This document shows positions 18,718 through 28,917 of a DNA stretch of 64,000 nt, piece after piece. A program made the translations under genes and the position numbers. Source of the stretch: FW021-bin31 sp964647485 (GTDB taxonomy: Bacteria; Bacteroidota; Bacteroidia; Chitinophagales; Chitinophagaceae); contig CAZYHV010000003.1 in NCBI GenBank assembly GCA_964647485.1, positions 1 through 64,000 on the forward strand. Reading direction: 5' to 3'. The first letter of the stretch is position 1; each line of letters starts with the position of its first letter. The notes under the pieces were generated by a model. The model worked only from the letters and a program-made list of their open reading frames with translations. It had not been told where the DNA came from and did not search any database.

Positions 18718-21700
18718 ATGTATGAAATGAAGTATATTTATGAATATCCAAGAAGAATTCGTCCTTTAGGGATCGTTCTTAGTTTGGTTTTTGTGTTCCT
18801 GTTTTGTGATATACCTACTTCGACAGGACAAAATAAGACCATTAACGGAATAGTAACAGATGCGCAGGATAATAGCCCGTTAAGTGGCGTTACTGTGCGT
18901 GTGAAAGGTACAAACGTAGGGACGACAACTGATGAAAATGGTAAATTTAGTATTTTTGCCGGATCGGAAGATACGCTCTCTTTCACTTTCTTAAGCTATG
19001 CAGATAAGGAGTTAAGAGTAGGCCAAACGACCCATTTTACGGTTCAGTTGACGAAAAGTTATAGTAAGCTAGATCAGGTGGTAGTCATCGGATATGGGCA
19101 AATGAAGAAAAGTGATTTAAGTAGTGCGCAGGTTACCGTTACTTCTGATCAGATAGACCGAACGATTAATACCTCTCTGGATCAGGCGCTACAAGGCAGA
19201 GCCGCCGGTGTTTATGTCTCTTCGTCGAGTGGACAGCCCGGGGCAGCCCCCTCGGTGGTTATACGGGGAATGGGAACGCTTACTCAAAGTTCTCAACCTT
19301 TATATGTCGTGGACGGAGTGCAGATTAAGCCCTCTGATGTTTCGGATGATCCGAATAATCATCCGGACGGATTCTCTAATATATTATCTACCATTAGCCC
19401 TGATGATATAAAGACCATCAATGTTCTAAAGGGGCCATCAGCTACAGCTATTTATGGAGCTGCCGGGGGAAATGGCGTGGTGATTATTACGACGAAAAGC
19501 GGTCAGGCCGGTCAGACAAAAATTTCCGTAAGTAGTTTATTAACGGTGCAGGATAAACCCAAACATATTTCGCTTATGAATTTGAGGGAATATGCTGCTT
19601 TCCGTAATGAAAAGGAAAAAGCCGGAGGTCTGGCAACGCTCCCTCAGTTTGCCGATCCTTCTGTATTGGGAGATGGGTCAGATTGGCAAAAAGCTCTATA
19701 CCAAAGGTCATTATTGCAAAAAGATCGGTTTTCTCTCAGTGGAGGTAACACCAAAACGCAGTTTTATTTGTCGGGAGAATATTTTGACCAGCAGGGGGTT
19801 ACGCCCGGATCCGGATTTAAACGTTATTCTGTTCGGTTAAATGTGGATAATCAAACGCAGAAATGGTTGAAAATAGGCGCACATACTAATGTGGGTTATA
19901 CCAGAGAAAAAATGAACACGACAACTGGAGGTGTTATTGAAATGGCCCTGAAGCAGAACCCCTCCGTTCCGGTAAGAAATCCTGACGGATCCTGGGGAGG
20001 CCCGATTACCAAACAGTTCCAATTTACGAATCCGGTAATGATTGCCAGTATCTATAACGACTATAATAAAAGGTTGGCATTCATTGGAAATGTTTATGCG
20101 GATATAACCCCTGTCAAGGGATTGACGATTCATAATGCAGTAAATACCAGTATTGAATACTTTAACTATTATTCCTATCATCCCGGGTACACCGCCGGCG
20201 GTTTTGTAGTGCCTCAAACAGCAGCAGAGTCTGAACGTAGAGGAACCAATAATTATTGGTGGAGTGTAAATAATAGAATAAAATATCATTTCGTTTTAGG
20301 AGGAAAGCATGATTTTAATGTGATGGTTGCCCATGAAGCACAATCCTGGGCGTATGAATCACTTTCCGGAGGGAGAACCGGCTTTATCAGCAATAATGTA
20401 GAGGAATTATCCGGGGGAGATGCCAGTGATATATCGAATGTTAGAAATAATAGCAGCAAATCATCCGGAGCGCAGGAATCTTATTTTGGCAGGTTGAATT
20501 ATATATATAATAACAAATATATTTTACAAGCCACTTATCGTGCTGATGGGAGTTCCAGTTTTGGAGCAAATAACAAATGGGGATTCTTTCCTTCCTTGTC
20601 TTTGGCTTGGCGAATCTCTCAGGAGCATTTTATGGAATCTCTTTCAGCCATTGATGATTTGAAGCTGCGCTTTGGTATTGGAGAGTCAGGAAATGCCGGA
20701 GGGGCAGGAGGAATATATGCTTCTTTGCAGGCAGTACCTACGCCCTGGGGAACAGGATTCTTGTCGCAAAGATTTCCCAATCCTAATCTAAAATGGGAAA
20801 CCGATAAAACCATTAATGTGGGATTCGATTTACACATGTTTAACAGCCGGTTAGAGGTTATTGCAGATGCCTATGTTAAGAAAAGCGAAAACCTTATTAC
20901 AACGAATACTTATCCATTCTCTTTAGGTGGAGATATTGCCTATTCCCCGGGATATGTCCAGTGGCCTACTGTGAATGCAGGAAGTATTAAAAATAAAGGG
21001 TTGGATCTGACCATTAATACGGTAAATATAGATAAGAAACTGAATTGGAGAACAGGCATAACATTTTCCTTAAACAGGAATAAAATTACTTCCTTACTCA
21101 ATACCATCAATGCTTCCTGGAATACCTCTCAGGTACAGTTTGTTTCTAAGGAAGGACAACCGGTTAGTATGATTACGGGCTATATTGCCGAAGGTCTTTT
21201 TAAAGATGCGGAAGATATCGCTGATCATGCCATACAAACCTCGAATGGCACTTTGACGATCGCCCCAACAGGTACCTGGCCGGGAGATATTAAATTTAAA
21301 GACCTCAATGATGATGGTGTGATTGATGAGAAAGATCGAAAAGTGATTGGCAACCCCTGGCCTAAATTCACTTTTGGTTTTAATAATTCGTTTTCCTATC
21401 ATCATTTCTCTCTTAACATCTTCACACAGGGAAGCGTGGGTAACGATTTAGTTAATTATCCGCGATATGAGAATGAAATTCCCGGGAATAGTGGAACGTA
21501 TGGAAACTATTATAAATCGGTATCTCATTTTGCTCGTCCCAGCAGTTATAGTGAGAGTCAGAAAAATACCGTTACATTAACAAATCCGGGCTATCATATT
21601 CCGCGTGTTTCTCCGGATGATCAGAATGGAAATAACCGGATGAGCCAATGGTTTTTGGAAGACGGATCCTATCTGAGAATTAAAAATGTAACGCTAAGTT

Positions 21701-21912
21701 ATGATTTCCCAAGGAAATGGATCTCTCACCTGGCGATGAGTAGCCTGAAAGCTTCTTTAAGCGTACAGAATTTACTCACCATAACGAGCTATAGTGGCTA
21801 TGATCCTGAAGTGGGAATGGTGAATTATGGAGGTACCATGATGAATGGAGTGGATACCGGCAGGTATCCATCTGTGAGAATGTATTCTGTGAGTCTTTCA
21901 GCTAGTTTTTAA
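18718..21912 (+). CDS. SusC-like TonB-dependent outer membrane transporter (xyloglucan-type locus)
   Basis: A 1064-residue outer membrane importer. The signal peptide is followed by a carboxypeptidase-regulatory-like domain (INGIVTDAQDNSPLSGVTV, about residues 41-115), a TonB-box-like segment around VVVIGYG, and a plug domain (PLYVVDGVQI, ATAIYGAAGGNGVVIITTK). A large beta-barrel ends in an aromatic-rich strand, SVSLSASF. It should import oligosaccharides with the SusD lipoprotein encoded 19 bases downstream. The gene starts 21 bases after the GH31 gene, so the two are probably one operon. The other susC in the window (39027-42377) belongs to the mannan locus. Confidence 0.96.
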   Translation: MYEMKYIYEYPRRIRPLGIVLSLVFVFLFCDIPTSTGQNKTINGIVTDAQDNSPLSGVTVRVKGTNVGTTTDENGKFSIFAGSEDTLSFTFLSYADKELRVGQTTHFTVQLTKSYSKLDQVVVIGYGQMKKSDLSSAQVTVTSDQIDRTINTSLDQALQGRAAGVYVSSSSGQPGAAPSVVIRGMGTLTQSSQPLYVVDGVQIKPSDVSDDPNNHPDGFSNILSTISPDDIKTINVLKGPSATAIYGAAGGNGVVIITTKSGQAGQTKISVSSLLTVQDKPKHISLMNLREYAAFRNEKEKAGGLATLPQFADPSVLGDGSDWQKALYQRSLLQKDRFSLSGGNTKTQFYLSGEYFDQQGVTPGSGFKRYSVRLNVDNQTQKWLKIGAHTNVGYTREKMNTTTGGVIEMALKQNPSVPVRNPDGSWGGPITKQFQFTNPVMIASIYNDYNKRLAFIGNVYADITPVKGLTIHNAVNTSIEYFNYYSYHPGYTAGGFVVPQTAAESERRGTNNYWWSVNNRIKYHFVLGGKHDFNVMVAHEAQSWAYESLSGGRTGFISNNVEELSGGDASDISNVRNNSSKSSGAQESYFGRLNYIYNNKYILQATYRADGSSSFGANNKWGFFPSLSLAWRISQEHFMESLSAIDDLKLRFGIGESGNAGGAGGIYASLQAVPTPWGTGFLSQRFPNPNLKWETDKTINVGFDLHMFNSRLEVIADAYVKKSENLITTNTYPFSLGGDIAYSPGYVQWPTVNAGSIKNKGLDLTINTVNIDKKLNWRTGITFSLNRNKITSLLNTINASWNTSQVQFVSKEGQPVSMITGYIAEGLFKDAEDIADHAIQTSNGTLTIAPTGTWPGDIKFKDLNDDGVIDEKDRKVIGNPWPKFTFGFNNSFSYHHFSLNIFTQGSVGNDLVNYPRYENEIPGNSGTYGNYYKSVSHFARPSSYSESQKNTVTLTNPGYHIPRVSPDDQNGNNRMSQWFLEDGSYLRIKNVTLSYDFPRKWISHLAMSSLKASLSVQNLLTITSYSGYDPEVGMVNYGGTMMNGVDTGRYPSVRMYSVSLSASF

Positions 21913-21931
21913 TAATAAAAAAATATTTACT

Positions 21932-23560
21932 ATGAAAAGGTTTAAAAATATATGGATGCTGATCGCATTAAGTGGTTTTATGATGATGGCAGGTTGTAAG
22001 AAAAGTTTCTTAGATCGTCCTCCAATCGATCAGTTGACCAATGGAAACTTTTATAAAACGGATGAAGAGTTAATGGCCGGAACGGCTCCGCTTTATAATA
22101 TTGTTTGGTTCGACTATAATGACAAGGCTTTTCTGGCGTTTGGAGAAGCCAGAGGTGGGGATTTGGAATCGAATGATCGTACGCCCTATACTCATTTTGC
22201 CGTGTCCGCTACTGATCAGAATACGCTGTTAGCCGGGTATAAATCCTTTTATAAAATTGTTTCCCAAAGTAATATTACGATGAGTAATATCATCAATAGT
22301 AATGGAAATGTTTCTGAAAAAGTAAAGAAAGAGGCTTTAGGAGAATGTCATTTTATGAGAGGAATGGCCTATTATTTTTTAGTCAGTAATTGGGGAGCTG
22401 TTCCGATTATCTATAAAAATGTAGACCAAATGGGGGATAGCATTTATCGCAATAAAATAGAGGATGTATGGCAGTTTATTATTAATGATTTTAAAAAGGC
22501 AACGAAAGACCTGCCCGAAGTAGCTTATGACCAGGGTAGAGTAAACAAATGGTCGGCCAAAGGAATGTTGGCAAAAATATATTTAACCTATGCGGGTTAC
22601 GGACATTCCGGAGGTCAACGGGATCAGGCTTTATTGGATAGCGCCCGCAAATATGCCGGAGATGTTGTGCATAATAGTGGGATGACTTTATATCCGAGTT
22701 ATAAGGGGTTGTTTATGAGCAAAAACAATAATAGCTCGAATAATAACCCGGAAAGTCTGTTCTCTTTAGAATGGATGCCGGTCAGTGATCCCTGGGGCGT
22801 CAATAATTCTTTTCAGGCGTATATGGCCTTTGATCCTGATCTTTTACAAACCGGTGCCGGATGGGGCGCCGCGCAGGGCGTCAGTGCAGATGTGGTAGAT
22901 TATTTTATGGATCATCCCCGGGATTCTTTACGGCGGAAAGCCATTTGCATGTTTGATGGAGATTATTATCCCGATTTAATGAAAAAGGATGGAGGTTTGC
23001 ATTATGACGTGACAGATATCTCTAATATCAAAAAATACGTTATTGGCTCTCCTGCTGATAATGGAGGGAAAGGAGGACAAATGACCGCTTATATCAACAC
23101 CTATATGTTGCGACTGGCCGAAGTGTATCTCATTTATGCCGATGCCGTCCTGGGAAATAATGCTTCTACCAGTAATGCAGAAGCTTTGAAATACTTTAAT
23201 TTGGTAAGGGAAAGAGCCGGTATGCCGGATAAATCTTCTCTTACTTTTGAGGACATTTTTCAGGAAAAGCGGGTAGAACTGCTCATGGAAGGAAATGCCT
23301 GGTACGATATCCTTCGTTGGTACTATTTTGCTCCCGATAAAGCCATGGACTATGTCGCTCATCAGGATAAAGGATCTTATACAATTAACTGGAATCATGA
23401 TTATGGTCCAAGGACATACACGGTAACGCATGATAGCGAGTATTATCCTTTTGATCAATCAACGGTTTATCTTCCTTATCCGGAATTTGAGCTGACCAAT
23501 GCACCTACGTTGAGTGAAGCACCTAAATCCTTCGATTTTAGTAAGCTACCGGACTATTGA
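21932..23560 (+). CDS. SusD-like glycan-binding lipoprotein (xyloglucan-type locus)
   Basis: A 542-residue lipoprotein with lipobox MAGC and the typical mature start CKKSFLDRPP. The SusD-like N-terminal region includes ARGGDLESNDRTP. The central helical repeats include AKGMLAKIYLTYAGYG. The RagB/SusD C-terminal part includes YMLRLAEVYLIYADAVLG and EKRVELLMEGNAWYDILRW. It forms the lid of the SusC transporter and captures oligosaccharides at the cell surface. Lys residues rather than acids follow the lipid-anchored Cys, but family knowledge places SusD outside. Confidence 0.95.
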   Translation: MKRFKNIWMLIALSGFMMMAGCKKSFLDRPPIDQLTNGNFYKTDEELMAGTAPLYNIVWFDYNDKAFLAFGEARGGDLESNDRTPYTHFAVSATDQNTLLAGYKSFYKIVSQSNITMSNIINSNGNVSEKVKKEALGECHFMRGMAYYFLVSNWGAVPIIYKNVDQMGDSIYRNKIEDVWQFIINDFKKATKDLPEVAYDQGRVNKWSAKGMLAKIYLTYAGYGHSGGQRDQALLDSARKYAGDVVHNSGMTLYPSYKGLFMSKNNNSSNNNPESLFSLEWMPVSDPWGVNNSFQAYMAFDPDLLQTGAGWGAAQGVSADVVDYFMDHPRDSLRRKAICMFDGDYYPDLMKKDGGLHYDVTDISNIKKYVIGSPADNGGKGGQMTAYINTYMLRLAEVYLIYADAVLGNNASTSNAEALKYFNLVRERAGMPDKSSLTFEDIFQEKRVELLMEGNAWYDILRWYYFAPDKAMDYVAHQDKGSYTINWNHDYGPRTYTVTHDSEYYPFDQSTVYLPYPEFELTNAPTLSEAPKSFDFSKLPDY

Positions 23561-23621
23561 TGCATTAGTTATAAACATAAAACTGAAAAATTATTATTAA
23601 GCATACAAATATTTTATACTC

Positions 23622-24869
23622 ATGTCATATTTTCAAAAAATAAAGAGAAATCAATGGCTGATGGTATTCATTGCCATGATAGTCATCCAAACCTCTTGTC
23701 AAAAAGAGGAGTATGATTACAGCCAATATAAGGATTTGGGTACTCCTGTGATAAGTGGATTAAGAGCGATTGATCCTGCGCCCAATGACAGCATGTTGAC
23801 TCAAATTGTTCCGGGACAAACAATTGTGATTCAGGGAAATAATCTAAAGGGAACTCAGTCCGTATCTTTTAATGGAAAATCGGTCGGGGTGAACCCTGTT
23901 TTTGTAACGAACAAAAATATAGTCATTACGGTATCGTCAGATATTGTTTTTCCTACAAGCAATCCTAAAATGAAAAATAGGGTGAAATTATTCACCAATC
24001 ATGGAAACACTACTTTTACTATTCCAATCATACCGCCTGCACCGCAGGTTCAGTCTATCAGCAATGAGTTTCCTTATGCCGGAGATATGATTGAACTCAA
24101 GGGGAATTATCTATATACCGCGAAGAAAGTCATTTTCCCCGGAGGGGTAGAAGTAAGTAATGGTCTTAGTTTTGATACTACAGGACTGTTTTTGAAAGTC
24201 ACAGTACCTTCTGGGATGGCCTCCCCGGGATATGCAGATTCCCTGATCGTTATGACCTCCGGAGGAGAAGATACGGTGTCTTTTTACAACACTTCAGGTA
24301 TGATCGCAAATTTTGAAGATGGAGATCCTCATTTTGGCTGGGCCTGGTGGGGCGGCATTAAAGATAATGATGCAGCCCGATTTCCCGGTGGATGGGGAAA
24401 TTATATTGAAATACAGCCTTCCGGTGATGTTCCGGCTGGGAATAGTGCATGGTATGGAGATAATCGTGCCGTAATAGTAGATCCCGGTACAATGTGGGAT
24501 TGGGATGCCAAAGGATCTCCGGATTCCACAGGATTGAAATTCCAGCTGTTTGTGAAGAATCCCTGGAAAGTAGGAAGCCTGAATATCGATTTTGGTGGAG
24601 ATGACGGCCCCGGCTATACTTTTGAATATACACCCTGGGAATCTGCTCCGAATAATACTTTTGTGACGGATGGATGGATTACCGTAACTGTCCCGTTGGA
24701 TAAATTTAAAGACGGGGATGGATCCTCTGCCTCGAGTTTGGGGGGATTGATAGAAGGTTCTTCAACGCCTACATTGATACGTTTTATGCTAAACAATGCA
24801 GACTATGATGATCCTATTCAGCATTTTGATGCGGCTTTTGATAATGTGAGGATCGTAAAGATTAAATAG
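23622..24869 (+). CDS. surface glycan-binding lipoprotein with IPT/TIG domains (SGBP-like)
   Basis: A 415-residue lipoprotein with lipobox IQTSC followed by acidic residues (QKEEYD), a pattern compatible with surface export. Two IPT/TIG-type immunoglobulin folds (about 45-130 and 135-225; IVPGQTIVIQGNNLKGTQSV, AGDMIELKGNYLYTAKKV) lead to a C-terminal beta-sandwich (about 230-415) rich in Trp (FGWAWWGG, NSAWYGD, TMWDWDAKG). The organisation resembles the binding proteins that sit third in xyloglucan loci, after susC and susD. It probably binds polymer at the surface and has no catalytic residues that I can see. The short paralogue at 43998 belongs to the mannan locus. Confidence 0.85.
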   Translation: MSYFQKIKRNQWLMVFIAMIVIQTSCQKEEYDYSQYKDLGTPVISGLRAIDPAPNDSMLTQIVPGQTIVIQGNNLKGTQSVSFNGKSVGVNPVFVTNKNIVITVSSDIVFPTSNPKMKNRVKLFTNHGNTTFTIPIIPPAPQVQSISNEFPYAGDMIELKGNYLYTAKKVIFPGGVEVSNGLSFDTTGLFLKVTVPSGMASPGYADSLIVMTSGGEDTVSFYNTSGMIANFEDGDPHFGWAWWGGIKDNDAARFPGGWGNYIEIQPSGDVPAGNSAWYGDNRAVIVDPGTMWDWDAKGSPDSTGLKFQLFVKNPWKVGSLNIDFGGDDGPGYTFEYTPWESAPNNTFVTDGWITVTVPLDKFKDGDGSSASSLGGLIEGSSTPTLIRFMLNNADYDDPIQHFDAAFDNVRIVKIK

Positions 24870-24922
24870 TTACCTGAAAGATTCAAATATCCCATTTTGC
24901 ACGATAAAAACAGAATCATATA

Positions 24923-26668
24923 ATGATGAAGAATATTGGTTTTGAAAACCTTTTAGGAATGATTTGTATTGTTCTCCTCTTTTCTTCATGTCATAAGTCG
25001 GAGGAGGGAGGCCCGGATAAGTCTCCGCCAGAGGAAAAAGACACTGCTTATCATCCGGAATCGACCAATACCTCTTCTACTATTGGCTTTTTCCTGGAGG
25101 ATTGGCAAAAGAAAACTTTTTCTGCTCCGAAACATTTTTCTGAAGGATCAACCTTTGAAGGAGAGGCAGATGCTACCATATCGGTAAATATGAACAAAAT
25201 AGTAACAAAAGTACCTCAATATATTTTTGGTAATAACAGCAATACCTGGATGGGGCAAATCGTGGATCAGCCTAAACTCCTTCAATATATTACCGATCTT
25301 TCACCTAATATTATCCGTGGTCCGGGAGGAAGCATTAGCGATATTTACTTTTGGAATCAAGCTTCTTCATCACCTGCGGACGCCCCCGATAAACTATTGG
25401 ACGATGAGGGTAATGAAATTGACGGAGGTTACTGGTATGGTAGAAATACAGCCGACTGGACTTTATCTTTAGATAATTATTATAAATTATTGCAAAAAAC
25501 AAACAGTACCGGATTGTTGACTGTAAATTATGGCTACGCCCGTTATGGCACAGGCCCTCATCCGGTAGAAACTGCTGCTCATCTGGCGGCAGACTGGGTA
25601 CGGTATGATAACGGAAGGACGAAGTACTGGGAAATAGGAAATGAAAGTAATGGCACCTGGGAAGCAGGTTACAGAATTGACACAAGCAAGAATCAGGACG
25701 GACAACCGGAGATAATTACCGGTCGGTTATATGCACAGCATTTTAAAGTTTTTGTGGATTCTATGAAGGCTGCCGCCCGGGAGATTGGTAGCACGATTTA
25801 TATTGGAGCCAACCTCTTGGAATCAAAGCCGGAGCGTTGGCAAACCACTACAGATAAAAACTGGAATAAGGGGGTGTTGAGTCATGTGGGTGATGTGGCA
25901 GATTTCTTTATTGTGCATGATTATTTTACAGCGTATCACACGGATGCTGCCATAGATGAAATATTACAGACGGCGCATACTGTTCCCTCGGAGGTAATGA
26001 CTTACCTGAAGCAACAGTTCTCAGACTATGATGTTACCCCAAAACCGGTAGCCATGACAGAATGGAATATCCGTTCATCCGGTGCTATGCAGAATGTATC
26101 CTATATAGCCGGAGTGCATGCTGCGATTGCTTTGGGAGAGTTGATAAAGAATAAATACGGCGAAGCCAGCCGATGGGATCTCGCCAATGGATGGGATAAT
26201 GGGGATGATCAGGGACTGTTTAATATTGGTGATGAACCCGATGCCACTCAATGGAATCCTCGTCCCGCTTTTTTCTATATGTATTATTTTCAAAAGTGTT
26301 TTGGAGATAAAATGGTAAAATCTACAGTAGATGGAAATGCTAAAGTTTTCTCTTATGCCTCTTCTTTTGGAAAGAGTGGTGCCGGAATAGTGCTTGTAAA
26401 TACAAGTAATAAGCAGGTGAAGGTAAATGTAAAACTAAATCATTATGCACCGGCAAAACATTATTATTGGTATCTTTTAACAGGAGGAACAGATCATGAT
26501 GATTTCTCAAGAAAAGTACTTATAAACGGGCAGGGGCCTGAAGGAGATTCGGGAGGCCCTCTTGATTATGCCTCTCTGAAAGCATACAGAGGAGAAAATA
26601 AGGAAGGAATGAAGATGAAAATGCCACCTTATGGGGTAATTTTCCTGAATGTGGGTAGCAGATATTAA
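24923..26668 (+). CDS. clan GH-A glycoside hydrolase lipoprotein, family uncertain (GH51-like)
   Basis: A 581-residue lipoprotein; the lipobox FSSC is followed by HKSEEG, compatible with surface display. An Asp/Ser/Pro-rich linker precedes the catalytic barrel. YWEIGNESNGTWE places the acid/base at Glu241, and VAMTEWNIR the nucleophile at Glu380. IIRGPGGSISDIYFWN resembles the IRYPGG segment of GH51 arabinofuranosidases. A C-terminal beta-sandwich covers roughly residues 470-581. In xyloglucan loci an alpha-L-arabinofuranosidase would remove arabinose side chains; an endo-acting GH44-like role is the main alternative. Clan membership is well supported; the family and substrate are not. Confidence 0.65.
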   Translation: MMKNIGFENLLGMICIVLLFSSCHKSEEGGPDKSPPEEKDTAYHPESTNTSSTIGFFLEDWQKKTFSAPKHFSEGSTFEGEADATISVNMNKIVTKVPQYIFGNNSNTWMGQIVDQPKLLQYITDLSPNIIRGPGGSISDIYFWNQASSSPADAPDKLLDDEGNEIDGGYWYGRNTADWTLSLDNYYKLLQKTNSTGLLTVNYGYARYGTGPHPVETAAHLAADWVRYDNGRTKYWEIGNESNGTWEAGYRIDTSKNQDGQPEIITGRLYAQHFKVFVDSMKAAAREIGSTIYIGANLLESKPERWQTTTDKNWNKGVLSHVGDVADFFIVHDYFTAYHTDAAIDEILQTAHTVPSEVMTYLKQQFSDYDVTPKPVAMTEWNIRSSGAMQNVSYIAGVHAAIALGELIKNKYGEASRWDLANGWDNGDDQGLFNIGDEPDATQWNPRPAFFYMYYFQKCFGDKMVKSTVDGNAKVFSYASSFGKSGAGIVLVNTSNKQVKVNVKLNHYAPAKHYYWYLLTGGTDHDDFSRKVLINGQGPEGDSGGPLDYASLKAYRGENKEGMKMKMPPYGVIFLNVGSRY

Positions 26669-26687
26669 CTTTTAAAAACATAAATTG

Positions 26688-28892
26688 ATGAAAAATATCG
26701 TTTCTTTATTAATCATGGTTGCTTCTATGGCTATTATTCAGGGATGCCGCCAGGGCGGTAAACAATCCAATCACAGGTCGGATAGTCAACAACAATATGC
26801 GGCTCAAATAGATAGTCTTATAACCCAAATGACACTCCCTCAAAAAATTCAGATGCTGCACGGAAACAGCTTTTTTACTTCCGGCGGGGTAGAAGATTTG
26901 GGGATTCCCGAATTACATTATACGGATGGGCCGTTTGGGATAAGAGAGGAATTGCATGCCAATTCATGGCAGCCACTTGGCCTGACCACGGATTCTGCTA
27001 CTTATTTACCAACGGGCAGCGCGCTGGGAGCTACCTGGAATCCTGAACTGGCTGCTGAATATGGGAAAGTATTAGGACAGGAAGCAAGAGCACGGGGGAA
27101 GGACGTATTGCTTGGTCCGGCAATAGATATTGACCGGAATCCCAACAATGGACGAACTTTTGAGTATTTGACAGAAGATCCGGTACTGGATGCACAGCTG
27201 GCAGTAGCTTATGTCAAAGGGGTGCAGTCTCAGGGAGTTATTTCCTGTGTGAAACATTATCTGGCAAATAATCAGGAAACCGGTCGGAGGGATGTGGATG
27301 AAGTGGTGAGCCAAAGAGCTTTGCGGGAGATTTATATGCCGGCTTTTAAAGCAGCTGTTGAAGAAGGCCATGCCGATGCGGTCATGCCGGCTTATAATAA
27401 GGTGAATGGAAAATACTGCTCTGCCAATCCCTTTTTATTAAAAAAGGTGTTGAGAGAGGAATGGGGATTTACCGGGATAACGGTTTCTGACTGGGGTGGA
27501 GTGCACAGTACCGTGGCTACCGCTAAAGCCGGTTTGGATGTGGAAATGAATGGAGACAGTGATTACAATAATTATTATTTTGCCCAACCGTTACTGGATT
27601 CGGTGGAAGCCGGAAAAGTAAGTGAGGATATGATTAATAACAAGGTGAGGCGGATTTTGGGGGTTATGTTTAAATATCATCTTCTTGGGGGAGGAAGTCG
27701 TCCTAAAGGCGCTTTAAATACACCGGAACATCATAAAACAGCTTATAAAGTAGCTGCTGAATCTATTGTTTTATTGAAAAACAAGAACAACTTGCTCCCT
27801 TTAGATGCCTCTAAAATTAAATCTATTGCTGTTATCGGAGATAATGCCACCAAAAAACAGGCCGAATTGGGCTTTGGCGCCGGCGTGAAATCCCGGGAGA
27901 TTACCCCATTGGCAGGATTGGAAAATAAGTTGAAAGGAAAGGTAAAGGTGCAATTCTCCCGGGGATACAAAGAAGAATACGAGAAAGTGAACCAGGCAGG
28001 TTCAGATGATGCTCCTCATCGTGTTCCCGTAAAAAAAGCAGACCCTGATTTGGTCAAACAAGCGGTAGCGGCTGCGAAGGCCGCTGATGTAGCTATTGTG
28101 GTGGCCGGGAATACGCGTACTTATGAATCGGAAGGGGCCGACAGGCATTCTTTGGCTTTGCCTTTTGGAGAAAACCAACTGATCGAAGCAGTAGCGGCTG
28201 CTAATCCGAATACGGTGGTGGTCATTATTTCCGGTTCCCCGGTAGAACTTGGACAAGTGAAAAACGAAGCGAATGCCCTGGTATGGTCGGGATTTAATGG
28301 AATAGAAGGAGGAAAAGCCCTGGCAGATGTTTTATTCGGAGCGGTGAATCCATCAGGAAAATTACCTTTTACCTTTCCCAAAAAACTAAGTGATGTGCCT
28401 GCTCAGGTAAACGGCTCTTTCCCGGGGAAAGATGGGGTTACGCATTATAAAGAAGGCATTTTAGTGGGGTATCGCTGGTATGATACGAAAGAGATTGCAC
28501 CACTTTATCCTTTTGGTTACGGCTTGTCATATACTACTTTCAGGTTTTCAGATTTGAAAACCAATAAAAAGACTTTTCATAAAAAAGATACTATTCAGGT
28601 GACTGTACGTCTTAAAAATGAGGGTAATCGGGCAGGAAAAGAAGTGGTTCAGCTGTATGTCCATGCGGTCCATCCGCCGGTCAAGATGGCAGAAAAGGAA
28701 TTGAAGGCTTTTAAAAAAGTAACTTTGGAAAGAGGGGAGCAGAAGGAGGTTCATCTGTCCGTTGCTGTCAATGACCTGGCCTATTATAATGAGGCGGAAA
28801 AAGACTGGAAGGTACTTTCGGGAAAATATAAGATCCGGGTGGGTTCTTCTTCCCGGGATATTGCCGAAACAGCCACTATAAATATACAATAG
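26688..28892 (+). CDS. GH3 beta-glucosidase/beta-xylosidase lipoprotein
   Basis: A 734-residue protein counted from the ATG at 26688; the TTG three bases before is not needed. The lipobox is IIQGC, followed by the non-acidic RQGG, which suggests a periplasmic lipoprotein. The GH3 barrel has KHYLANNQETGRRDVDEVVS and the nucleophile Asp268 in TVSDWGG. The alpha/beta sandwich contains a candidate acid/base region near GNTRTYESEGADR. The C-terminal fibronectin type III-like domain begins around YPFGYGLSYTTF. It would remove terminal beta-linked glucose (or xylose) from imported oligosaccharides. In this locus beta-glucosidase activity on de-xylosylated xyloglucan is the simplest reading. Confidence 0.92.
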   Translation: MKNIVSLLIMVASMAIIQGCRQGGKQSNHRSDSQQQYAAQIDSLITQMTLPQKIQMLHGNSFFTSGGVEDLGIPELHYTDGPFGIREELHANSWQPLGLTTDSATYLPTGSALGATWNPELAAEYGKVLGQEARARGKDVLLGPAIDIDRNPNNGRTFEYLTEDPVLDAQLAVAYVKGVQSQGVISCVKHYLANNQETGRRDVDEVVSQRALREIYMPAFKAAVEEGHADAVMPAYNKVNGKYCSANPFLLKKVLREEWGFTGITVSDWGGVHSTVATAKAGLDVEMNGDSDYNNYYFAQPLLDSVEAGKVSEDMINNKVRRILGVMFKYHLLGGGSRPKGALNTPEHHKTAYKVAAESIVLLKNKNNLLPLDASKIKSIAVIGDNATKKQAELGFGAGVKSREITPLAGLENKLKGKVKVQFSRGYKEEYEKVNQAGSDDAPHRVPVKKADPDLVKQAVAAAKAADVAIVVAGNTRTYESEGADRHSLALPFGENQLIEAVAAANPNTVVVIISGSPVELGQVKNEANALVWSGFNGIEGGKALADVLFGAVNPSGKLPFTFPKKLSDVPAQVNGSFPGKDGVTHYKEGILVGYRWYDTKEIAPLYPFGYGLSYTTFRFSDLKTNKKTFHKKDTIQVTVRLKNEGNRAGKEVVQLYVHAVHPPVKMAEKELKAFKKVTLERGEQKEVHLSVAVNDLAYYNEAEKDWKVLSGKYKIRVGSSSRDIAETATINIQ

Positions 28893-28917
28893 AAGTCATC
28901 ATCTGAAAAAAGAAATC

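Noticed and set aside
26685..26687. TTG start for the GH3 gene
   Set aside because: The adjacent ATG at 26688 is the simpler start.
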